Assembly (NCBI GenBank): GCA_023474185.1
Contig: JAMCXR010000013.1
Coordinates: forward strand, 336 to 16,711
Reading direction: 5' to 3'
Length of the DNA stretch: 16,376 nt
Source: Patescibacteria group bacterium
GTDB lineage: Bacteria; Patescibacteriota; Minisyncoccia; UBA6257; Colwellbacteraceae
Shown here: positions 1 to 6,790 of the stretch, in pieces
How the letters are laid out: every line of letters begins with the position of its first letter
Numbering within the stretch: the first letter of the stretch is position 1
Notes under the pieces: generated by a model
Seen by the model: the letters and a program-made list of their open reading frames with translations, nothing else
The model's database searches: none
Told to the model about the DNA's origin: nothing
Position numbers and translations under genes: made by a program

Positions 1-92
1 AATACAGTTATTTGGCGTTTTTCAATTTCGGCAAGGAGTGGACGATGAAAATTGCGGCAACGACGACGCGCAGTAAAAAAACCGCCAAATAA
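1..92 (+). CDS. Possible C-terminal tail of a gene cut by the left edge
   Basis: A plus-strand frame is open from the window edge (first full codon at 3) to a TAA at 90-92, giving about 29 residues that begin YSYLAFFNFGKEW and end RSKKTAK. The hydrophobic start and basic tail resemble the end of a small membrane protein, but the fragment is too short to name. An alternative reading is a 15-codon ORF starting at the ATG at 45 behind a good Shine-Dalgarno (AAGGAG at 33-38). Both arms of a perfect inverted repeat overlap this frame, so the sequence at this edge may be unreliable. Confidence 0.3.
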   Translation, partial: YSYLAFFNFGKEWTMKIAATTTRSKKTAK

Positions 93-99
93 CTGTATT
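1..99. repeat. Perfect 17-bp inverted repeat at the window edge
   Basis: Bases 1-17 (aatacagttatttggcg) are the exact reverse complement of 83-99. The arms are separated by 65 bases and may continue to the left of the window. A run of T after the left arm also faces a run of A before the right arm. It may be a small inverted-repeat element, an end of an insertion, or a palindromic assembly artefact at a contig end. Confidence 0.7.
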
Positions 100-212
100 G
101 TGATAACCCCATTTAATAATTTTTTAGCAATGATTCGACCTTTCAATTGACGACTGTTTATTAACTGTAAAATTTATCGTCTGCCCGCGCAAGTCCGGCT
201 TATCCACAATTT

Positions 213-716
213 TCAGTGATTTACGACGTCATATTCGCGCCAGGTTCCGATTCCGGCGAGAGAAGTTTGCCCGGCTATTTTTAAATCAGCAACGCTTTTG
301 TCGAAGGGTTCAATTCCCTCTTCTATTGTCGTCGGTAATTCGCAAAGGATGACTTTGGAGACGAGTCCTGCGCGCAGCAGTTGGTTGTTTAGGGTTGGAC
401 CGCTGGAAACCAGAGCGTTGGGCGACAACGTCAAAATTTTTTCCAGAGAATCAGCGACCGTATATCCAGTTTTAACTCGGAGCGATTTATTTGTTGTCAG
501 CACTATTTTCTTAACAGGACTTTGTTCGAACGGCAGAAGAAGATTGCTCTCGTATTTTTGTATGGCCTCATACGTTTTCCTTCCTATTACTACCGCTTCA
601 TATTTTTTACAAAGGTCCAAAAAAATAAACCAAAGTTCATCGGGTATAAAATCTTCGCTGCCGTCTTTGCGCGCGATAAACCCATCGACTGAAATCACAT
701 TATAAAGCGTAATCAT
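213..716 (-). CDS. Dihydrofolate reductase / RibD C-terminal family protein
   Basis: A 167-residue protein with the DHFR-like fold. It begins MITLYNVISVDGFIA, the usual first strand and loop of the RibD-C/DHFR family, and carries VIGRKTYE at residues 43-50 (the NADPH-contact motif, commonly GRxTxE). The segment SSGPTLNNQLL at 104-114 stands where relatives have the second glycine-rich motif, followed by a GLVxKVIL strand. Family members reduce dihydrofolate or a pyrimidine precursor of riboflavin; which of these applies cannot be told here, and many stand-alone members are uncharacterised. No clear Shine-Dalgarno precedes the ATG. The gene starts about 50 bases after a strong intrinsic terminator that ends a structured RNA on the same strand, so its expression could depend on readthrough of that terminator. 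Confidence 0.85.
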   Translation of the reverse strand: MITLYNVISVDGFIARKDGSEDFIPDELWFIFLDLCKKYEAVVIGRKTYEAIQKYESNLLLPFEQSPVKKIVLTTNKSLRVKTGYTVADSLEKILTLSPNALVSSGPTLNNQLLRAGLVSKVILCELPTTIEEGIEPFDKSVADLKIAGQTSLAGIGTWREYDVVNH

Positions 717-765
717 AAATTGAATTATTATTGCGAATTTTCGTTATCCATTTTAAATGATTTTA

Positions 766-799
766 CAAAAAGAAGCCCTCGAGCGTCATGCTCGAGGGC
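766..799 (-). terminator. Strong intrinsic terminator (minus strand)
   Basis: The sequence forms a perfect 10-bp stem, 775-784 with 790-799 (GCCCTCGAGC), closed by a 5-nt loop, followed on the minus strand by CTTCTTTTTG. This is a textbook rho-independent terminator. It ends the structured RNA transcribed from about 1098 and sits between that RNA and the DHFR-family start codon at 716. Confidence 0.85.
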
Positions 800-1098
800 C
801 GAGGTTGGGGCGTTGCGCCCCGCGCGGAAACGACCGCTACTGGAACGGTGGGACCGCCCCCAGTAGCACCGAAAGCACCTCCTCCTGGGCGACACGCGCC
901 CTTGGGGACTGTGCACCTCGGCCGATACGGCGATTTTTCGCTTCTTCGGTTTCGTGTTGCGACTTTTTGGCCACCTCAAGCCGGACACTGTCCGCCTCGG
1001 CTTCCTTTTAGCCGGGGGTTGGTTTGAGCGCCAGCTCGGAGGGGTCGACAAACGGGGGTCGCTTCCCCGCGATGTCCTGCTAGAGGTGCAACTAATAA
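768..1098 (-). ncRNA. Candidate structured RNA or regulatory leader (about 330 nt, unrecognised)
   Basis: This GC-rich block lies in AT-richer surroundings and has a matching promoter (1105-1133) and intrinsic terminator (775-799) on the minus strand. Visible hairpins include 836-843 with 860-867 (inner stem 846-849/853-856), 887-891/897-901, 807-812/816-821, 930-933/938-941, 982-986/990-994 and 998-1002/1010-1014. Two long-range helices compete for the same bases: 797-805 with 915-923 (9 bp) and 1083-1090 with 912-919 (8 bp). The first also takes three bases from the terminator stem, so the layout could work as an attenuator of the DHFR-family gene downstream. It does not look like tmRNA, SRP RNA, 6S RNA or RNase P RNA. 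No convincing complete ORF is present, although one frame is protein-like and interrupted by stops. Confidence 0.6.
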
Positions 1099-1104
1099 TT
1101 GAGA

Positions 1105-1133
1105 AGTTTATCCCATTAAAGACTGATTGTCAA
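1105..1133 (-). promoter_or_regulatory. Sigma-70-type promoter of the structured RNA
   Basis: On the minus strand TTGACA (1133-1128) is a perfect -35 box. It is separated by exactly 17 bases from TAAACT (1110-1105), a 4/6 match to the -10 box. The expected transcription start is near 1098. Confidence 0.6.
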
Positions 1134-1185
1134 GCCCTCTTAAAAAATAGGGGCAAGTCGTTCGGCTTTGCATAAAGTTATCGCT

Positions 1186-2484
1186 TTAACCGGATATGAC
1201 TACCTTATCCACGCCGAATATCTCCCGCATCGAATAATGGGAGTTGAAGCTTATATCGTTTCCGTCTGGAACATAGGGATCTTTCATAACGTAATTTCCC
1301 GCCCGGCCGCTTGTCAAAACCACATAGTGAGTTCCGCCGTAAGCGTGCAACCCGACTATCACAGGATTGCCGGTAGCCAAAGTGGAATCGATATAGGAAG
1401 CCTTGCGAGTCGCGGAGACTCCGTCGACGTTCACTGTGAACAAAAGGTAAGCCGGATAGTAAGCGGCAAAATTGCTGGGGTTGCTGTTAATGGTGACCGG
1501 GGTGACGTTGCGGTAACCGTAATGGGTCATAACCATGGCCATCGACGTTACCAGGCAACCGTCGCTGGCCAAGGTGAACTTTGTTTCGTTCAAGGGATCG
1601 GCGCCCCAAGCCGCATCGCGCTGGTTATAATAGCATCCCCAGGAATCACAGACGGTCTGGTTTCCCAAAAGTTTAGATCCTCCGGCGTTTTGAGTGAAAG
1701 TCGAATAGCTCGCCAATTCAGCCTGCGCTTGAGCCAGCAGCTTTTCGTAAACTGACTGCTTAGCGTTGGTTTCGGCAAGAAGCTGGGTTTTGGAGCGTTC
1801 CGTCGCCAGAAGCGATGTTTGCTGGGCGGTCAGCGATTGTTTCTGCGCGGTCAGTACGTCCTGCTTTTGCTTGGAGGCCGTTTGCGAAGCCGTCAAAGTA
1901 TTTTCTTGTTCACCAAGAGACTGGATATCGTTTTGAATTCCGCTTTGTAGTTCCAAGGCGGTATTGATATCGTTTACCGCCTGGGATAATCCGCCGGCCG
2001 ACAACAGCTGTTCCAAAATGGTTTGGTTGTCGTATTGCTGAAGGGTGCGCATTTCTTCAGCCAGAGCCGCCTTGTTCGCTGCTATTGTTCCTTGAGTAGT
2101 TACTATCGCCCCTCCGATTTGTTGGATTTGCAGCTGGGTGGTATTGATTTGGTGCTGGGTAAGATAGACTTGAGCTTGCAGTTTCCTCTTTTGTAACTCC
2201 AGAGCATTAAGCGCCTGCTGTAGAGTTCTTTTGTCGGTTCCGATTTTTTGCAGCTCTGCCTGATAAACCGCTATCTGCTGATTCAAAGTGGCGATTTGTT
2301 GGTCGTTGGCGTTTATTTGCTCTTGCAGTGAAGACGTTGAAGTCGCCGTCGCGTCTGCAGCGGCAGCCGGGAAAACTCGGGCAATTCCAACAAGCACCAA
2401 ACCGACAATGGCGCTTGCCGCCGCCGGTTTCCAGTGATTTTTGAGATAATTTAAACCGTCTTTTTTACACCTTAAAACAAGCAT
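1186..2484 (-). CDS. Exported coiled-coil protein with C-terminal C39-like peptidase domain
   Basis: A 432-residue protein. An N-terminal hydrophobic segment (about 20-42) acts as signal or anchor. A long Gln/Leu/Ala-rich coiled coil (about 52-255) resembles the hinge region of PcsB/CwlO-type cell-wall hydrolases. The C-terminal domain (about 280-432) is a papain-like C39-family fold: YYNQRDAAWG supplies the oxyanion-hole Gln (288), DGCLVTSMAM the nucleophile Cys310, GGTHYVVL the His386, and MKDPY the Asp402. All expected catalytic residues are present, so an active cysteine peptidase or amidase outside the membrane is likely; the substrate is unknown. The ATG at 2484 has a good Shine-Dalgarno (AGGAGA). 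The next gene upstream on the same strand, also encoding an anchored exported protein, ends 94 bases away. Confidence 0.85.
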   Translation of the reverse strand: MLVLRCKKDGLNYLKNHWKPAAASAIVGLVLVGIARVFPAAAADATATSTSSLQEQINANDQQIATLNQQIAVYQAELQKIGTDKRTLQQALNALELQKRKLQAQVYLTQHQINTTQLQIQQIGGAIVTTQGTIAANKAALAEEMRTLQQYDNQTILEQLLSAGGLSQAVNDINTALELQSGIQNDIQSLGEQENTLTASQTASKQKQDVLTAQKQSLTAQQTSLLATERSKTQLLAETNAKQSVYEKLLAQAQAELASYSTFTQNAGGSKLLGNQTVCDSWGCYYNQRDAAWGADPLNETKFTLASDGCLVTSMAMVMTHYGYRNVTPVTINSNPSNFAAYYPAYLLFTVNVDGVSATRKASYIDSTLATGNPVIVGLHAYGGTHYVVLTSGRAGNYVMKDPYVPDGNDISFNSHYSMREIFGVDKVVISG

Positions 2485-2578
2485 TGGTTCTCCTGCTTAT
2501 GTTAATAAGAATACAAAAAACGGGCGTTCTTGCCTAGGAAAGCGAAAAAAACCTCTTTTTTATGTTGTTATCGATTGC

Positions 2579-3529
2579 CTACCAGCTCTCCACGGGAACG
2601 GAAGAGAAAACGCTGTTATAATCCGCTCCTAAGGGGTTGTTTTGCTGATAAGTTTGAAAGAAGTTTGCGGCGTAATCGGCATATGAAATGTCTTGCCCAC
2701 TTTCGGTGTCGTAGCACTGTTTTGACAGCCCGTTGTCTTTATAAAGCTCGATCGGTATGGAATTGGCGATTGCTTCTTGGCAGGTTAGCTCATCCTGGTA
2801 CTGAAACAACGTGTCCCATGCGCCGTTTTTGTTGACTGCGATAAACCACGCACCGCCACCGCCGACGTATTCCCCCATCGTTCCCACGGCGAAATAGCCG
2901 TCGGTATAATTTATCGTTATTTCTCCGAAGTTTATCCGCCGATCGGCGTTGAACTCGTTGCTCGTGGAAGTAGTCGTAAAATACGAACCGAATAAAGCGC
3001 GATACGATTGTGGCAGAGCCGTATCCATCGTTCCGCAGTCTAGAAAAACCCCGCCTCCATAAGCTTCTCTAGGGTAAATAAAAATACAGTTAATCGGTCC
3101 TTTACTGTAGGCGTATTGGTAATCGTTGTTAGTACTGTACTGTGTTAAACTGCCGCCTGAATAAGTATTCAAGGCGTCACCTGTAAACCCCAGGCCTTCT
3201 AAATAACCGTCCACTTGTGGCTTTATTACCTGAAAAGGAGGAGTGGACGAGGTGTCGGAATTAAAATTGTATCCGGCATACGGATTGACGTCGCCGTTTT
3301 TCTCCAGCCACGGGAAAGGAGAACCCGGCGTGTCCTGGTTGACTATTCCGTCAATGATATTCGTCATGCCGCTGACCACCGCCAGAACATCGGCACTTGA
3401 TGCGGTTGCTGAAGGTGCTGCCGCTGGAGTAAGTCGTTCCGGCGGCTGGTACCTATAAGCGAAATAGTATCCGCCGGCCAATCCCAAAGCAATTAAGGCG
3501 ATAAGGATTGTTATTCTCTCTTTTGCCAT
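2579..3529 (-). CDS. Membrane-anchored exported protein of unknown function
   Basis: A 316-residue protein I do not recognise. It has a single N-terminal hydrophobic helix (about 6-26) after MAKERI, then a low-complexity Pro/Ala/Ser linker (about 35-48), then an extracellular domain rich in Tyr, Asn, Gly and Ser. Four Cys residues in the outer domain could form disulfides. The sequence around GTMGEYVGGGGAWFIAVNKNG looks like a beta-rich repeat or lectin-like strand pair, but that is only an impression. A TACAAT hexamer lies 8 bases before the ATG, so the mRNA may be nearly leaderless. It lies between the hydrolase gene and the C39-like peptidase gene on the same strand. Confidence 0.8.
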   Translation of the reverse strand: MAKERITILIALIALGLAGGYYFAYRYQPPERLTPAAAPSATASSADVLAVVSGMTNIIDGIVNQDTPGSPFPWLEKNGDVNPYAGYNFNSDTSSTPPFQVIKPQVDGYLEGLGFTGDALNTYSGGSLTQYSTNNDYQYAYSKGPINCIFIYPREAYGGGVFLDCGTMDTALPQSYRALFGSYFTTTSTSNEFNADRRINFGEITINYTDGYFAVGTMGEYVGGGGAWFIAVNKNGAWDTLFQYQDELTCQEAIANSIPIELYKDNGLSKQCYDTESGQDISYADYAANFFQTYQQNNPLGADYNSVFSSVPVESW

Positions 3530-3551
3530 TCGTATTTATTGTACTACTTGT

Positions 3552-4196
3552 TTACGAATATAAAACAGTTTCCTTAGTTGAGCCTAAAACGTGAAGTTGT
3601 TTGATATCTTTGACCAGTTCCGGAAATGTTGCTTGATTGAAGTGCCCACGACTTTTGAATGTTCTGATGGCCGCATCGGGTAAGCTGTTTTCATATTTTT
3701 TTAAATTTGCGAACGGAACAACGTCATCGTTTTTGCTATGGTACAGAAATATTTTTCTTGCCTGACTTTGGAGAATTGCTAAGCTCTTAGGCAGTTTAAA
3801 ATCCGCAAGCGAGTAGTCCGCGTCCTGTTCGTCGTAAGGAGCGGCTATCAGGAAAACTCCTCCTATTTTCTTTGGCAGTTTGTTTTCGGACAAATATTTT
3901 GCCAGAAAAATACCGCCCTGTGAGTGGCCAATCAGTACAACGTTTCGCTTGAGATAAGGCAGGAACTTATCAAACCACAATTTCCATTCCAAGTACCTGG
4001 CGTTGGTTTTATTAGGCATCTGTGGCAGATAGACGTCGAAATTCTTGCCTAAATCCTTATACAAGTCCCTTTTCCAGTCGTGCCCACCGGCTTTATATTT
4101 CTCAAAATCGATTTTAAAGCCTCTCAAAAAAGATAAATATTCCTTATGACTGGCGAAGCTATCTCCACCGTGAATAATTATGACTTGTTGTTTCAT
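3552..4196 (-). CDS. RBBP9/YdeN-like serine hydrolase (alpha/beta fold)
   Basis: A 214-residue cytoplasmic alpha/beta hydrolase. The N-terminal strand MKQQVIIIHGGDS is followed by the nucleophile elbow GHSQGG (Ser92), the acid loop SKNDDVVPF (Asp157 or Asp158) and SRGHFN (His185), in the order and spacing of the compact RBBP9 family (usually about 180-200 residues). The triad is complete, so it is probably an active esterase or peptidase-like hydrolase; the natural substrate of bacterial members is generally unknown. The stop codon of the upstream YdeI-like gene is 24 bases away and the next gene follows after 22 bases, which fits an operon. Confidence 0.85.
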   Translation of the reverse strand: MKQQVIIIHGGDSFASHKEYLSFLRGFKIDFEKYKAGGHDWKRDLYKDLGKNFDVYLPQMPNKTNARYLEWKLWFDKFLPYLKRNVVLIGHSQGGIFLAKYLSENKLPKKIGGVFLIAAPYDEQDADYSLADFKLPKSLAILQSQARKIFLYHSKNDDVVPFANLKKYENSLPDAAIRTFKSRGHFNQATFPELVKDIKQLHVLGSTKETVLYS

Positions 4197-4220
4197 AAAG
4201 TTTATTATCTTAATTGTATA

Positions 4221-4472
4221 TTAACGATGTGGACAACCCGCCCAGCAGCATGGCCTTCGAATCCCCTCCTTAAGTTCGGAGCGCACTCTATCGATATGCT
4301 GCTTTCTGGTCTCCGGTTTTTTGACTGAGATTGTCCAGCATATCCATTCGTTGCGCGCCAAAGGGGTTATGCCCTCCCATTTTTCCAGAGCTGCCGGATC
4401 CGACATCAGGGCTTTACGCAAATCCGGCGGCAGCTCGTGAACCACTCCGGCAGAGATTATTTTACCAGCCAT
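4221..4472 (-). CDS. YdeI/OmpD-associated family domain protein (stand-alone C-terminal domain)
   Basis: An 83-residue protein matching the C-terminal domain of the YdeI/OmdA family: HELPPDLRKAL near the start, a middle WEGITPLARNEWICWI-like block, and KKPETRKQHIDRV followed by a short basic end. In the family this block usually reads LPxDLxxAL...SxRReyvxWI..AKrpETRxxRI. Full-length members are about 200 residues, so this is a single-domain form. Family names mention bacteriocin protection, but the biochemical role is unclear. A TATATT box ends 6 bases before the ATG, suggesting a leaderless mRNA. Confidence 0.75.
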   Translation of the reverse strand: MAGKIISAGVVHELPPDLRKALMSDPAALEKWEGITPLARNEWICWTISVKKPETRKQHIDRVRSELKEGIRRPCCWAGCPHR

Positions 4473-4533
4473 GAAATAAATATATCACGAATAAAACATT
4501 TTTTGAGCCGTCTCGATCTAGCCGCCAAACCGG

Positions 4534-4950
4534 TCAAACAGGACGATTTCTGCTGAGCAGATATTGTTTTATAAGCTCAACATCTTTTAGGTCTTTCTCC
4601 CGCCCATATGCTTCTTTAATTCGGATAACGTCTTCCAGACTGCAGAAAGGAATGTCGTCTATTATATCGGCATTCGCCCGTAATTCTTTGAAGTTCGTTG
4701 AAAAACCTCCGCCTATTGTCGAATAGATCTCAATAATTCCGTTATCAAGTCCTGCTGGCTCGTTTGGGTCCAGGCGGGGATGAGTTTGCCACTGATTATC
4801 CTGGGAACACTCGTCCAATAACTCCTGAGTTACTAAAATATCGGCGTCCTTAGTTTCACGTATGCCCCTTGCCGCGATTGCCGCTCCCCCAAAGACTATG
4901 TATTGATCAGGCGGAAAATTAAGCTCTTTTATTTTAGTAAAAATACTCAT
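4534..4950 (-). CDS. Nucleotidyltransferase-fold protein (MNT / AbiEii-like)
   Basis: A 138-residue protein with the signature of minimal nucleotidyltransferases: GGAAIAARGIRETKDADILV at 21-40, with a Gly-Gly motif and the metal-binding pair Asp35 and Asp37. A later conserved-looking block, DIPFCSLEDVIRIKEAYGREKDLKDVELI, resembles the helix-turn region in which AbiEii/DUF1814-like and aminoglycoside-nucleotidyltransferase-like proteins carry Lys and Asp. Such proteins are often toxins paired with an antitoxin, but no antitoxin gene is seen next to it. The substrate cannot be told. Confidence 0.7.
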   Translation of the reverse strand: MSIFTKIKELNFPPDQYIVFGGAAIAARGIRETKDADILVTQELLDECSQDNQWQTHPRLDPNEPAGLDNGIIEIYSTIGGGFSTNFKELRANADIIDDIPFCSLEDVIRIKEAYGREKDLKDVELIKQYLLSRNRPV

Positions 4951-4990
4951 ACGTAAAGTAGCTTACACCGAGCTTGTCGAAGTGCTGTGT

Positions 4991-5012
4991 TCTCCGGTCT
5001 AGAACCACGCTG
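4991..5012. repeat. Intergenic hairpin element, copy 1
   Basis: TCTCCGGT, then a short loop, then ACC and, 2 bases later, GCTG. GGT and ACC (4996-4998 and 5004-5006) can pair. The same arrangement occurs at 5721-5758 and 7915-7952. It lies 41 bases upstream of the ATG of the nucleotidyltransferase gene. Confidence 0.45.
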
Positions 5013-5074
5013 GGCCAAGCAAAATAAGATTTATTTAGAATCACTTTGAACTTCGGTCTGACCCGCCCCGGTCC

Positions 5075-5341
5075 CTAGAATCCAACTATTATTTTCACTA
5101 CGTACGCCACCAATAGTAAAATTAAACCCGTTATAATTGCGAACCACCAAGGATGTTTTGTGGAGAATTCTTTTACATCCCTCCCAACATCAATAAACTT
5201 ATTACCCTCAGCGAGAGTGTTTTCTCCTTCATCTTGAATTCCTACATCTAATCCTTCGAAGGTGTTGTTTATAAATTTATTATTCTCACCTCTATTTAGA
5301 ATTCCGATAGAGACCTTAGGATATTGGCTTGATTTTTCCAT
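5075..5341 (-). CDS. Small tail-anchored protein of unknown function
   Basis: An 88-residue protein with a hydrophilic N-terminal part and one C-terminal membrane helix (about 66-86, IITGLILLLVAYVVKIIVGF region). Residues 18-48 (NNKFINNTFEGLDVGIQDEG and following) have the Asn/Gly/Phe spacing of one or two turns of a right-handed beta-helix. The function is unknown. Its start overlaps the 3' end of a 58-codon ORF (stop at 5296) by 46 bases, which suggests translational coupling. Confidence 0.6.
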   Translation of the reverse strand: MEKSSQYPKVSIGILNRGENNKFINNTFEGLDVGIQDEGENTLAEGNKFIDVGRDVKEFSTKHPWWFAIITGLILLLVAYVVKIIVGF

Positions 5342-5472
5342 TTTTTCCGATGTCTTATTTCAGACTCTATTTTTGCTCTCTGATATCTACTCCCTGGTAT
5401 ATGCGTATTTTCGGCCTTTCTCAAGATAGCATCAAGCTCATCGTCTGTTAGGTTTTCCATAGAATCTTGCAT
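5296..5472 (-). CDS. Small charged protein, 58 residues
   Basis: The ATG at 5472 opens 58 codons and ends in TAA at 5296-5298. The protein begins MQDSMENLTDDELDAILRKA, a well-formed amphipathic helix, continues with a basic stretch and ends ILRSLSEF. AGGA lies about 10 bases before the ATG, and the stop of the preceding ORF is 17 bases upstream. The composition is protein-like and the three short genes 5678-5075 run head to tail, so I take it as real. The function is unknown; the N-terminal helix resembles short protein-interaction segments. Confidence 0.55.
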   Translation of the reverse strand: MQDSMENLTDDELDAILRKAENTHIPGSRYQRAKIESEIRHRKKWKNQANILRSLSEF

Positions 5473-5489
5473 TTCTGTTGTTCCTGTTG

Positions 5490-5678
5490 CTATAACGATT
5501 GGGGTGGCAACTTAATTCCATCTTTAACTATCAAACCTCTGATCTTATCGTATTCCATTAAAACATTGCGGTCGCTAGCTCCAGGAATAGAATTCTTCGC
5601 TCTTTCTACTTTTTCTGGGTTTCGTAAAACGTACAGCCCCGAGGGAAGAGCTTTATCATTCTTTATCTCAATTAACAT
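5490..5678 (-). CDS. Short hypothetical protein, 62 residues
   Basis: The ORF starts at ATG 5678, with an in-frame TGA two codons upstream. Its protein begins MLIEIKNDKALPSGLYVLRN and ends VKDGIKLPPQSL. It has balanced charge and no membrane helix or recognisable domain. It is the first of three closely spaced minus-strand ORFs (62, 58 and 88 codons). It could also be the leftover of a longer gene. Confidence 0.45.
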   Translation of the reverse strand: MLIEIKNDKALPSGLYVLRNPEKVERAKNSIPGASDRNVLMEYDKIRGLIVKDGIKLPPQSL

Positions 5679-5720
5679 TATTCACATACTAGCTCTAGCT
5701 CTCAGGCTTGAAAAGCTACC

Positions 5721-5758
5721 CTCTCCGGTCTGCCTCGATACCGCGCTGACTGCTGCTG
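5721..5758. repeat. Intergenic hairpin element, copy 2
   Basis: Shares CTCTCCGGTC (10/10) and the 16-base block GCGCTGACTGCTGCTG (15/16) with 7915-7952, separated by a 12-base variable spacer in both. Here CGGT (5726-5729) can pair with ACCG (5740-5743). It lies 43 bases upstream of the 62-codon ORF. Confidence 0.55.
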
Positions 5759-5843
5759 TGTTCCCCTGTCTGGTACTAGAAATCAGTAAGCATTATAAGG
5801 CTTATTTAGCCATCAAAACAGTGGACTAAGCAACCCGTCTCGG

Positions 5844-6602
5844 TTAGTGGAGTTTATTAAACTCTTCTCGTAAGGCGACTATTTCGTCAGCCAGTCCTTG
5901 GTGCACGTTTGTTCCACTTGAATAGCGCATTTCATCTATATATCTAGTGCTCAAACGAAAATGGAAGATAAGAGCAAGTACAATAGCTTGTTGTAAATAG
6001 GATTCTGATGCAATTTGCATTTCATCATAGTCCATAAAGTTATGGACTACTGCTGGGCTTACGTGATTTAATCTGCAACCCCATACATATGCTTCGCCAA
6101 GACGGGATGAATCGAAATCGCTCAATTTACCAGCGTTGTAAAGTTGCTCAATCATTTTTTCGATTGACAACCCCGCCCAATTAAAACGTTTTTTAGCCCC
6201 TTTGTTTAACGCGGTATAATTACATTCAATTTCCTTAGATCCTGATTTTATAACATCAGTTTCGGGTAAATCTTGATTAATGGATTTTAAAAACTCTAAC
6301 GAGTTATGTAATTCGACGACCATGTATTCTTGAAACTGTTTAGCCTTTTTTTCTTTACCCTTCCAAAGCATATACTCAACCGTGATTCCATACTCAATTA
6401 TTTTCCTAGTTAGGTCGAGAGCGCTCATCCCAGTGAATTCGTTTTGAGATAGATAATAAATATCCCTTAGCGTAGAAAAAGAGACTCGATATATGCCAGA
6501 GAGCGTATTAAGAAATAAGTTGTTGTTCTTAGTACCCGTGTCTGCTAATGGCTTTGTGGCCTTAAGCGTTCTTTCGAGAAGACCTAATAAATTTTTATTC
6601 AT
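5844..6602 (-). CDS. DUF5677-like protein
   Basis: A 252-residue, mostly helical protein. The segment around 60-105 (ALDLTRKIIEYGITVEYMLW and following, then a lysine-rich helix and YMVVELHNSLEF) and the later VWGCRLNHVSPAVVHNF resemble the DUF5677 family, whose biochemical role is unknown. The conserved-looking Arg/Glu positions in the first block and a His-rich second block are features of that family as I recall it. It is AT-rich compared with the housekeeping genes to the right and sits in the accessory stretch beside tRNA-Gln, consistent with horizontal acquisition. The assignment is by pattern only. Confidence 0.6.
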   Translation of the reverse strand: MNKNLLGLLERTLKATKPLADTGTKNNNLFLNTLSGIYRVSFSTLRDIYYLSQNEFTGMSALDLTRKIIEYGITVEYMLWKGKEKKAKQFQEYMVVELHNSLEFLKSINQDLPETDVIKSGSKEIECNYTALNKGAKKRFNWAGLSIEKMIEQLYNAGKLSDFDSSRLGEAYVWGCRLNHVSPAVVHNFMDYDEMQIASESYLQQAIVLALIFHFRLSTRYIDEMRYSSGTNVHQGLADEIVALREEFNKLH

Positions 6603-6697
6603 ATTTTTTAATCTGCCTCGGTATTTTTAATGAACTAGTAGGATTTTTAGCGTTCAATATGAGAAACGGTTTTTTGCGTTTCGGTTTTTCTATTCGT

Positions 6698-6723
6698 GAC
6701 CCCCTCTCGGATTCGAACTAGAC
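6698..6723 (-). other. Possible tRNA T-arm / 3' end remnant
   Basis: On the minus strand GTCTAGTTCGAATCCGAGAG followed by GGGGTC has the universal T-loop (TTCGAAT) and a GC-rich acceptor-like end. The T stem would have mismatches, and no D arm, anticodon arm or full acceptor is found upstream. tRNA 3' fragments of this kind are often left by tRNA-targeted integration. The rest of the 6603-6790 gap shows no gene. Confidence 0.35.
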
Positions 6724-6790
6724 TTATTTTGGCTTTGTGGCCTTATTTACGATTAAGAAAATTACAGTTTTAGTCTTTCTGTATAGTTTT

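Noticed and set aside
200..208. Perfect DnaA box TTATCCACA
   Set aside because: Only one copy, with no cluster, no AT-rich unwinding region and no dnaA/dnaN nearby; one match in 16 kb is not surprising.
728..1051. 107-codon minus-strand ORF rich in Arg, Pro and Ser
   Set aside because: Its composition is that of a shadow frame in GC-rich sequence; it runs through the terminator hairpin and shows no domain.
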